From Haloplanus sp. XH21 (GTDB lineage: Archaea; Halobacteriota; Halobacteria; Halobacteriales; Haloferacaceae): a stretch of 64,000 bases of DNA. Position 1 is the first letter of the stretch. Every line of letters starts with the position of its first letter. The notes beneath the pieces are model-generated. The model was given only the letters and a program-made list of their open reading frames with translations, searched no databases and was not told where the DNA came from. The position numbers were made by a program, and so were the translations under genes. The stretch is taken from positions 744,001 through 808,000 of the forward strand of contig NZ_JALLPL010000001.1 in assembly GCF_023276355.1 (NCBI RefSeq), in the 5' to 3' direction. Shown one piece after another: positions 8,221 to 16,400 of this stretch.

Positions 8221-9834
8221 ATGACACGAGACACGCCGCGCGACGACTCCGACGAGGAGACACCCACCGACGACCCGGCGGCACGCCCCGCCACCGACGG
8301 CGGCAGCGACGTCGCCGCCGGCGCCGACGAGGTTGCGCTCGATCCGTGGGGGTCCTCGACCGTCTCCGACTACCGCAAACTCTTCGACGAGTTCGGCATC
8401 GAATCTTTCGACGAGTTGCTCCCCGAGGTGCCGAGTCCGCACTATCTGATGCGGCGGGGCGTCATCTTCGGCCACCGCGACTACCGTCCCGTCGCGCGAG
8501 CGCTCCGCGAGGGCGAGGACGCGGCCGTCCTCTCCGGATTCATGCCCACCGGCGACCCCCACATCGGCCACAAACTCGTCTTCGACGAGATCATCTGGCA
8601 TCAGGAGCGCGGCGCCGACGCCTACGGCCTCATCGCCGATCTGGAGGCCCACAGCGCCCGCGGCCTCTCGTGGGACGAAATCGACGAACACGCGCGCGAC
8701 TACCTGCTCTCCCTGCTCGCGCTCGGGTTCGACCCCGAGGAGGGCGAACTCTACCGGCAGTCCACCAACCGCGAGGTGCAGGACCTCGCCTTCGAACTCG
8801 GGTCGAAAGCGCGGTTCGCGGAGTTCGAGGGCATCTACGGCTTCGACGGCGAAACCTCCGTCTCCCACATGCAGTCCGTGGTGACCCAGATGGCGGACAT
8901 CCTCTATCCCCAGCTGGACGAGCCGAAGCCGACGGTCATCCCCGTCGGCCCCGACCAGGATCCGCACATGCGCCTCGCGCGAGACGTGGCCGCGCGGATG
9001 CGCTACTTCAAGGTGACCGAGGCGTACGCCTCCTTCGAGGCCAACGCGGCGGAACGTGACCACCTCGCGGCGGCGTACGCGGCGCTCCGGGACGGCGAGG
9101 ACGATTCTCCCGTCCGGTGTGCGGCGGCAGCCGACTGGATCGAAGCCGAGATGGCGGCCGACGCCGCTCACGATTCGGTCGTCGACAAACTCCGCGCCGC
9201 CGGGAAGGAACCGCTCCGGCCCCGGGTACGCTTCCTCGACCGCAACGCGACGCCCGAGGCCTTCGACGCCCTCATCGAGGCGATTCCGGGCGAGAAGCGG
9301 CGCTACGAGGAACATATCGACGCCTTCGACATGGACCGCGCGGACGCCGAGGACCTCGCCCGCGAGGTCGAAGTCGACCACGGCGGCTTCGGGTTCATGG
9401 CACCCTCCTCCATCTACCACCGGTTCATGACTGGCCTCACCGGCGGGAAGATGTCGTCGTCGGTGCCCGCGAGCCACATCTCGCTGCTCGACGACCCCGA
9501 GGACGGCTACGACAAGGTGAAGTCGGCGACCACCGGCGGCCGCGAGACGGCGGAGAAACAGCGCGAACTCGGCGGCGAGGCCGACGACTGTCCCGTCTAC
9601 GAACTGTACGCCTACCTGCTCGCCGGCGACGACGACGAGTTCGCGACCGAGGTGTACGAGGAATGTGTCGGTGGGGAACGCCTCTGTGGCGGGTGTAAGG
9701 AACAGGCCGCCGAACTCATGCGCGAGTTCCTCGAAGACCACCAGGAGAAACGCGAGGAGATGGAGGCCGTCCTCGACGACCTGGATATCGACCTCGACAC
9801 CGATCGTCGGGGCGTCGCTGGCGACGGGCACTAG
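8221..9834 (+). CDS. trpS: Tryptophan--tRNA ligase
   Basis: A class I aminoacyl-tRNA synthetase that charges tRNA-Trp. The 537-residue protein has an acidic N-terminal extension of about 45 residues. The HIGH-type motif is PTGDPHIGHKL near residue 115 and the KMSKS-type motif is GGKMSSSVPASHI near residue 408. The central text resembles archaeal TrpRS (FGHRDYRPV, FGFMAPSSIYHRFMTGL). It begins one base after the endA stop. The gap of about 265 bp to pheS holds the Phe-rich leader ORF. Confidence 0.96.
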   Translation: MTRDTPRDDSDEETPTDDPAARPATDGGSDVAAGADEVALDPWGSSTVSDYRKLFDEFGIESFDELLPEVPSPHYLMRRGVIFGHRDYRPVARALREGEDAAVLSGFMPTGDPHIGHKLVFDEIIWHQERGADAYGLIADLEAHSARGLSWDEIDEHARDYLLSLLALGFDPEEGELYRQSTNREVQDLAFELGSKARFAEFEGIYGFDGETSVSHMQSVVTQMADILYPQLDEPKPTVIPVGPDQDPHMRLARDVAARMRYFKVTEAYASFEANAAERDHLAAAYAALRDGEDDSPVRCAAAADWIEAEMAADAAHDSVVDKLRAAGKEPLRPRVRFLDRNATPEAFDALIEAIPGEKRRYEEHIDAFDMDRADAEDLAREVEVDHGGFGFMAPSSIYHRFMTGLTGGKMSSSVPASHISLLDDPEDGYDKVKSATTGGRETAEKQRELGGEADDCPVYELYAYLLAGDDDEFATEVYEECVGGERLCGGCKEQAAELMREFLEDHQEKREEMEAVLDDLDIDLDTDRRGVAGDGH

Positions 9835-9857
9835 TCGCCCGCGAGCCGGGTTTGCAG

Positions 9858-9870
9858 AACGCTTTTGCCG
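9858..9870 (+). promoter_or_regulatory. Putative promoter box for the Phe-rich leader ORF / pheST
   Basis: A T-rich core gcttttgcc (9861-9869) lies about 26 nt upstream of the ATG at 9892. That is the spacing expected of a haloarchaeal TATA box serving a leaderless transcript. It resembles the boxes before several other genes here, for example lipA. If it is the pheST promoter, transcription starts at or next to the leader ORF and the pheS mRNA carries a 5' region of about 210 nt. Confidence 0.45.
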
Positions 9871-9891
9871 CCCGCCACGCATCGAACGCGT

Positions 9892-9978
9892 ATGGCGACC
9901 GACCCCGCCACGGCCGACTCGCTTGCCCGCGAAGCGACTGCACAGGGGTTCGGTTTCGGATTCTTTTTCGACGCGTAG
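9892..9978 (+). CDS. Candidate Phe-rich leader peptide upstream of pheST
   Basis: A 28-codon ORF, ATG to TAG, begins MATDPATADSLAREATA and ends QGFGFGFFFDA. Five of its last nine residues are phenylalanine (codons TTC, TTC, TTC, TTT, TTC). It lies alone upstream of pheS-pheT, which encode the enzyme that charges tRNA-Phe. A TATA-like box stands 26 nt before the ATG and a GC-rich hairpin begins right after the stop codon. The arrangement mirrors bacterial attenuator leader peptides such as PheM, where stalling at Phe codons reports low charged tRNA-Phe. The sequence facts are direct; the regulatory role is inferred, and I know of no described archaeal counterpart. Confidence 0.6.
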   Translation: MATDPATADSLAREATAQGFGFGFFFDA

Positions 9979-9996
9979 GGGCGGCGGACTCCGCCC
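9979..9996 (+). promoter_or_regulatory. GC-rich hairpin directly after the leader stop codon
   Basis: GGGCGG (9979-9984) pairs perfectly with CCGCCC (9991-9996) around a 6-nt loop. The stem begins on the base after the leader TAG, so a ribosome at the Phe codons or the stop would cover or abut it. No T-tract follows, so it does not look like a simple intrinsic terminator. Downstream, GGCTACGC occurs twice in tandem (10028-10043), followed by GGCTGCGT (10044-10051), which could offer alternative pairing. Confidence 0.4.
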
Positions 9997-10100
9997 GCGG
10001 TGGGTGACGAAACCGGTCCGTTCGACGGGCTACGCGGCTACGCGGCTGCGTGGGGCTTCGGAACTGCTAACTAACTTCGGTGGCCGTGAACAAGACAAGA

Positions 10101-11606
10101 ATGCGACTTCCGGAATCACAGGCCGCGGTGTTGGAAGCCGCGAGCGCGACGGAGGATCGAACGATCGAACAGCTAAGCGAGGCGACGAATCTCAAATCGG
10201 AGACGGTGACCGGTGCGGCGTTCGACCTCGAAGACGCGGGGCTGGTGACCGTCTCGGAGGCCGAAGCCGTCTCTCACGCGGTGACGGCGGAGGGCGAGGC
10301 CTACGCCGAGTCGGGACTGCCCGAGGTCCGTCTCTACCGCGCCGCCCTCTCGGCCGGTGCCGACGCGGAGCCAGTCTCCCTGGGCGAGGTCATCGGCGAC
10401 GCCGACCTCGACGGCGACGCGGTCGACATCGCCCTCGCCAACTACGCCCGCAAGGGGTACGGCGACATCGAGTCGGGACAGATCACCGCGGATCCGGACG
10501 CCGACCCGGACGACGACGAAGAGGCCGAGGCGCTTCACGCCCTCGTCGCCGGCGAATCGGTCGACTCGTCGGACGCGATCGACCAACTCGTGCGTCGTGG
10601 GCTGGTCGATCGACAGGAGCGATCCGTCCGGTCGGTGACGCTCACGGACGAGGGGGTGACCGCGCTGATGGAGGGCGTCGACGTCGCCGAGACGGTCGAC
10701 CGCCTCACGCCCGAGATGCTCGCCTCGGGCGAGTGGCGCGACGTGGAGTTCACCGCGTACAACGTCGAGGCCGACGCGCCCGAGACCCAGGGCGGCAAGG
10801 TCCACATCCTCCGCCAGACCGCCGAGCGCGTGAAGGACACGCTCGTCGGGATGGGGTTCCAGGAGATGGACGGCCCCCACGCCGACTCGGAGTTCTGGAT
10901 CAACGACTGCCTGTTCATGCCCCAGGACCACCCGGCGCGCACCCACTGGGACCAGTTCGCCCTCGACGTACCGCCGATGCAGGACATCCCTGACGACCTC
11001 CTCGACCGCGTTCGTGCCGCGCATCTGGACGGCGTCGGCGAGGACGGCCAGGGGTACCACTCGCCGTGGACCGAGGAGGTGGCCCGCGAGGTCGACCTCC
11101 GGGGGCACACCACCTCGCTGTCGATGCGCTACCTCTCCGGGCACGAAATCGGCGACCTCGAACCCCCGGAGCGGTTCTTCAGCGTCGAGAAGGTGTACCG
11201 CAACGACACGCTCGACCCGACGCATCTGCTGGAGTTCTTCCAGATCGAGGGCTGGGTGATGGCCGAAGATCTCTCCGTGCGCGACCTGATGGGCACGTTC
11301 GAGGAGTTCTACCAGCAGTTCGGTATCACCGACCTGCAGTTCAAGCCGCATTACAACCCCTACACCGAACCGTCGTTCGAACTGTTCGGGACGCATCCGG
11401 AGACGGGCGAACTCATCGAAATCGGCAACAGCGGGATGTTCCGCGAGGAAGTCCTCCGTCCACTCGGCGTCGAGTGTGACGTGATGGCTTGGGGGCTGGC
11501 GCTCGAACGACTCCTGATGCTCATGTACGGCTTCGACGACATCCGCGACGTGCACGGGACGCTCTGTGACCTCGAACTCCTGCGGGAGACGGAGGTGCTT
11601 CACTGA
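10101..11606 (+). CDS. pheS: Phenylalanine--tRNA ligase alpha subunit
   Basis: The catalytic subunit of the heterotetrameric class II enzyme. The 501-residue protein has N-terminal winged-helix-like repeats (RLPESQAAVLEAAS, then LSEATNLKSETV) typical of the archaeal/eukaryotic form. Its class II core includes DSEFWINDCLFMPQDHPAR (motif 1/2 region) and MAWGLALERLLMLMYG (motif 3). I chose ATG 10101, since MRLPES matches the usual start, over the upstream in-frame GTG at 10080. Its stop overlaps the pheT start (TGATG), implying translational coupling. A Phe-rich leader ORF lies upstream. Confidence 0.96.
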   Translation: MRLPESQAAVLEAASATEDRTIEQLSEATNLKSETVTGAAFDLEDAGLVTVSEAEAVSHAVTAEGEAYAESGLPEVRLYRAALSAGADAEPVSLGEVIGDADLDGDAVDIALANYARKGYGDIESGQITADPDADPDDDEEAEALHALVAGESVDSSDAIDQLVRRGLVDRQERSVRSVTLTDEGVTALMEGVDVAETVDRLTPEMLASGEWRDVEFTAYNVEADAPETQGGKVHILRQTAERVKDTLVGMGFQEMDGPHADSEFWINDCLFMPQDHPARTHWDQFALDVPPMQDIPDDLLDRVRAAHLDGVGEDGQGYHSPWTEEVAREVDLRGHTTSLSMRYLSGHEIGDLEPPERFFSVEKVYRNDTLDPTHLLEFFQIEGWVMAEDLSVRDLMGTFEEFYQQFGITDLQFKPHYNPYTEPSFELFGTHPETGELIEIGNSGMFREEVLRPLGVECDVMAWGLALERLLMLMYGFDDIRDVHGTLCDLELLRETEVLH

Positions 11607-13360
11607 TGCCCGTCGTCGACATCGACCCCGACGAACTGCGGGACCTGACGGGCCACGAGGAGAAATCGGACGAGGAGTTCATCGACGACCTGTTCGCGCT
11701 CGGATTGGAGTACGAGGGCGAGACGGAGGACGGCGAACTCCAGTTGGAGTTCGGTCCGGACCGCCTTGACCGCCTCTCCGTCGAGGGAGTCGCCCGCTCG
11801 CTTCGCTACCAGTACGGCGACGACCGCGGCGTCTACACCCCGAGTACGAACGACGCGGACTGGACCATCGTCGTCGACGAGTCGGTGCCCGACGAGCGCC
11901 CGTACGTCACCGGCGCGGTGATTCGCGGTGTCGACCTCGACGAGGCGGCGCTGGACTCCCTGATCCAGTTACAGGAGAAACTCCACGCCACGATGGGGCG
12001 CAAACGCGCCAAAGGCGCCATCGGTATCCACGACCTGACGATGCTCAAGGGCGCGGGCTACGACGCCGAGGAGATGGACGAAGGCCCCGACAGCAGTAGC
12101 GGCGGCGGGCGCCGCAACTCCATCACGTACCGCGGTATCGACCCCGAGGGCGACCGGTTCGTCCCCCTCGACGCCGACCGGGAGATGACGCCGGTCGACG
12201 TCCTCGACGACCACCCGACTGGCGAAGAGTACGCCCCCATCGTCCGCGAGTACGGCCGCTACCCCGCCATCTACGACGAAATCGGCCTGTTCTCGTTCCC
12301 GCCGGTCATCAACGGCCGCCGGACCGAGGTGTCGACCGACTCGCGGAACCTCTTCGTCGAACTCACGGGCACCGATCAGTGGACCATCGACCGGATGTGT
12401 AACGTCATCTGTTACGCGCTGGACGCCCGCGGGGCGACCATCGAATCCGTCGAGGTGGACTACCCCGACGAACGGCTGGTCCGCCCCGATTTCGACACTG
12501 AGGAGAAAACCGTCGTCCACGACCGCATCGAAGGGCTGCTCGGCATCGACCTCGGCGTCGAGGAGGCGGTCGACCTCTTCGAGCGGTCGGGACTGGACGC
12601 CATCCACGAGGAGCAAGACGACGGGACCGTCACCTACGAGGTTTCGGTGCCGCCGTACCGAACGGACGTGCTCCATCCGCTCGACTTGGTCGACGACGTG
12701 GGCCGCGCCTACGGGTTCAACGAACTCGACCCGAGCTACCCTGACGTGGCGACGGTCGGCGGCCGTCACGACCGCTCGACGCTCGAAGCCGCCGCCCGAA
12801 CGTCACTCGTCGGTCTCGGCTTCGAGGACCTGCTCAACTTCCATATGATCTCCGAGCGGGAGAACTACGAGCGGATGCGGGTCGATCCCGACACCGCCGT
12901 CGTCGGCGGCGGCGACCCCGTGACCATCACCGAACCGTACAGCGAGGACTACACGATGCTCCGGACGTGGGCGCTCCCCTCCTTGCTGATGGTCCTCGAA
13001 AACAACACCCACCGCGCGTACCCCCAGGATCTCGCGGAGATCGGCCTGGCGGCCGACGCGGACGACACGGCGAACACGGGCGTCGCGGAACACCGCACCG
13101 TCGCCGCGGCGCTCGCGCGCCACGACGCCTCCTACGAGGATGTCAAATCGCGTCTCGCGGCGCTCTGTGACGACTTCGATGTCGAGCTGGCGACGCCGGC
13201 GACGGACCATCCGACGTTCATCGACGGGCGCGCAGCCGATGTCGTCATCGACGGCGAGGCGGTCGGCGTCATCGGCGAGGTTCACCCCCAGGTGCTGGTC
13301 GACCACGATCTGGAACTCCCCGTTGCGGCGTTCGAGTTCCGGCTGGACGCGCTGGCGTAA
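11606..13360 (+). CDS. pheT: Phenylalanine--tRNA ligase beta subunit
   Basis: The beta subunit of PheRS; its B3/B4 domain normally edits mischarged Tyr-tRNA-Phe. The 584-residue length and start (MPVVDIDPDELRDLTG) fit the archaeal/eukaryotic type. The B3/B4 region is around residues 115-280 (GRKRAKGAIGIHDLTML, then INGRRTEVSTDSRNLFVELTGT). A B5-type segment follows (VPPYRTDVLHPLDLVDDVGRAYGFN), then a catalytic-like C-terminal domain. The start overlaps the pheS stop by one base. The CRISPR array begins within 90 bp after its stop. Confidence 0.95.
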   Translation: MPVVDIDPDELRDLTGHEEKSDEEFIDDLFALGLEYEGETEDGELQLEFGPDRLDRLSVEGVARSLRYQYGDDRGVYTPSTNDADWTIVVDESVPDERPYVTGAVIRGVDLDEAALDSLIQLQEKLHATMGRKRAKGAIGIHDLTMLKGAGYDAEEMDEGPDSSSGGGRRNSITYRGIDPEGDRFVPLDADREMTPVDVLDDHPTGEEYAPIVREYGRYPAIYDEIGLFSFPPVINGRRTEVSTDSRNLFVELTGTDQWTIDRMCNVICYALDARGATIESVEVDYPDERLVRPDFDTEEKTVVHDRIEGLLGIDLGVEEAVDLFERSGLDAIHEEQDDGTVTYEVSVPPYRTDVLHPLDLVDDVGRAYGFNELDPSYPDVATVGGRHDRSTLEAAARTSLVGLGFEDLLNFHMISERENYERMRVDPDTAVVGGGDPVTITEPYSEDYTMLRTWALPSLLMVLENNTHRAYPQDLAEIGLAADADDTANTGVAEHRTVAAALARHDASYEDVKSRLAALCDDFDVELATPATDHPTFIDGRAADVVIDGEAVGVIGEVHPQVLVDHDLELPVAAFEFRLDALA

Positions 13361-13378
13361 TCGCCGTCTCTCCGTTCG

Positions 13379-13408
13379 GCGTCGACTTCGTGAGGTCCCG
13401 TCTGAAAC
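13379..13408 (-). repeat. Degenerate terminal CRISPR repeat
   Basis: Aligned to the 30-nt repeat, this segment matches at about 21 positions, including the whole plus-strand end CCGTCTGAAAC. The other half has decayed. Such a decayed copy marks the old, leader-distal end, which supports a leader at the opposite (valS) end. It is followed by a 37-nt spacer-length segment (13409-13445) before the first intact repeat. Confidence 0.75.
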
Positions 13409-13445
13409 TCGCCGTTCGCGATGACGATGGTGCGCTCCTCGCGAC

Positions 13446-16400
13446 GCTTCAACCCCACAAGGGTCCGTCTGAAACACGGTGGGCATGGGTCACACCCCGA
13501 CGACTTCGAGGAGCTTCAACCCCACAAGGGTCCGTCTGAAACTACCGCTTGTCCCCGTCGTTCCCCGAGAGGTCGGGGCTTCAACCCCACAAGGGTCCGT
13601 CTGAAACTGCACCTTCGCGACGAGATTACGATGGCCGACGCCGCTTCAACCCCACAAGGGTCCGTCTGAAACGATCTCGACGACGGCGAACGGCTTACTG
13701 TACTCGTGCTTCAACCCCACAAGGGTCCGTCTGAAACCTTTGATTTCCTCCACGCGTTCGGGTTCGACATCCTCGCTTCAACCCCACAAGGGTCCGTCTG
13801 AAACGCGATGAGCTTGCCGTCCTCCAGTTCCTCGTACTCGCTTCAACCCCACAAGGGTCCGTCTGAAACGCCACCGTCTGTCACCCGTTGCACCGTCGCC
13901 TCGGGGCTTCAACCCCACAAGGGTCCGTCTGAAACGATTCGGAGTCGCACCTACTCCACGCCGAGACGCGAGCTTCAACCCCACAAGGGTCCGTCTGAAA
14001 CAGCAGTCACGCAGGAGTTCCACCTTCTGGTAGTGGGCGCTTCAACCCCACAAGGGTCCGTCTGAAACCCAACGGCACCCGAGACCGGCGACTTCCATGA
14101 TGTCGCTTCAACCCCACAAGGGTCCGTCTGAAACCCTCGACGACTACCGTCTCGACACATTCGTAGTGGCTTCAACCCCACAAGGGTCCGTCTGAAACTG
14201 ATCGCGAGGGTCGGTGCGGCCTCCGGTGGCGGCTTCAACCCCACAAGGGTCCGTCTGAAACGATTGAAAATCGCCTGCCGGACCGCGTGTATGATTGCTT
14301 CAACCCCACAAGGGTCCGTCTGAAACTGGATCTATCCGATCCTCGTTGGTATCGTGATGGGCTTCAACCCCACAAGGGTCCGTCTGAAACCAACCACCGG
14401 ATCAGGATGTCACCATCCAGATGACCGCTTCAACCCCACAAGGGTCCGTCTGAAACAAGCAGGCGGTGGGCGCGAAAGGGCGATCCACACGGCTTCAACC
14501 CCACAAGGGTCCGTCTGAAACCTGCCCCGGGCATCCAACCTCACCACTCACCACCATGCTTCAACCCCACAAGGGTCCGTCTGAAACGACGACGTAGTGG
14601 GTCACATCGAGCATCCCTGGCGGGCTTCAACCCCACAAGGGTCCGTCTGAAACGCGAGTACATCGATGTCAGGGACATTCACCCTGACCGAGCTTCAACC
14701 CCACAAGGGTCCGTCTGAAACGAACTGTCCCAACAAGCAACAAGCCGTGAGCAGCAGCTTCAACCCCACAAGGGTCCGTCTGAAACCCAAGACTGGCGCG
14801 TCCACGTCGAGATGGTCACGCTCGCTTCAACCCCACAAGGGTCCGTCTGAAACAGCTGCGAGGACTGTGGCGTGCCCAGACTCTGGTCGCTTCAACCCCA
14901 CAAGGGTCCGTCTGAAACCAGCGCTGCATGGGCTGTGGGAAGAGCTATCCACAAGCTTCAACCCCACAAGGGTCCGTCTGAAACCGGCGACGGGGCGCTG
15001 GATGTCGCGGGGACGACCTCGCTTCAACCCCACAAGGGTCCGTCTGAAACCCCGAGCTGCATCCGATCAGCGTCGACGACGCCCAGCTTCAACCCCACAA
15101 GGGTCCGTCTGAAACTACTGGTGACTACCCTGCGGCCGAGATTCATGATGCTTCAACCCCACAAGGGTCCGTCTGAAACTACTGGTGACTACCCTGCGGC
15201 CGAGATTCATGATGCTTCAACCCCACAAGGGTCCGTCTGAAACGCCGACACCTGTTCGTCGATGTCGTCACTGTTGTCGCTTCAACCCCACAAGGGTCCG
15301 TCTGAAACCGGCGACGACCTCCCGGACGGTGAGCCGTACCGAGCTTCAACCCCACAAGGGTCCGTCTGAAACCGTTGACCGGCGTCCACAGATACGCGTG
15401 CGAGGACCGCTTCAACCCCACAAGGGTCCGTCTGAAACGCGTCGTCTACAGAGGCTCCTGCCCCCTCGTGGAGGCAGCTTCAACCCCACAAGGGTCCGTC
15501 TGAAACGCCGCGGAGGTTAACGGCCACGGACAGCCGACGTCGCTTCAACCCCACAAGGGTCCGTCTGAAACAAATGGTGCCGTTTCCGAGTGGCTCCAGA
15601 CATGGAAGGCTTCAACCCCACAAGGGTCCGTCTGAAACACCCCGGCAACCCAGAGCATAAACAGCGCCTCGCGGCTTCAACCCCACAAGGGTCCGTCTGA
15701 AACGACGGGGATATTCGAGATTGCCTGGAGCAGCACGCGCTTCAACCCCACAAGGGTCCGTCTGAAACTTCGGCGCTCTGGCGTCGGGCGACCTCGCCGT
15801 TGGGCTTCAACCCCACAAGGGTCCGTCTGAAACAGCTCTGGACAGTACAGGCCGACGCTCTCCAGGAGGCTTCAACCCCACAAGGGTCCGTCTGAAACAA
15901 GACCTCGGCGTCGAGCTGGCGCCGGGTATCAGCGAGCTTCAACCCCACAAGGGTCCGTCTGAAACCGGGCACGGGGGCGCCGCCCGATTCGGGTTCTCGC
16001 TTCAACCCCACAAGGGTCCGTCTGAAACCTGTTGCTCCGCCGACTGACGGGCGCTTTCACCGAGATGCTTCAACCCCACAAGGGTCCGTCTGAAACGGGT
16101 AGCCAACGATGCGGGGGTAGCCATCCTCCGAGGCTTCAACCCCACAAGGGTCCGTCTGAAACTCATCGGGAGTATCCGACGACCCACGAGTTTGCAGATG
16201 GCTTCAACCCCACAAGGGTCCGTCTGAAACGGGTTCCACGCGATCATCCCGGCCGACACGCTCGCGCTTCAACCCCACAAGGGTCCGTCTGAAACTCAGT
16301 CATCGTCTATTCTGATTTCGTGTTCTCGTGCTTCAACCCCACAAGGGTCCGTCTGAAACACTCGGGTCCAGAGGGCGCGAGCGAACAGTGGCGGCTTCAA

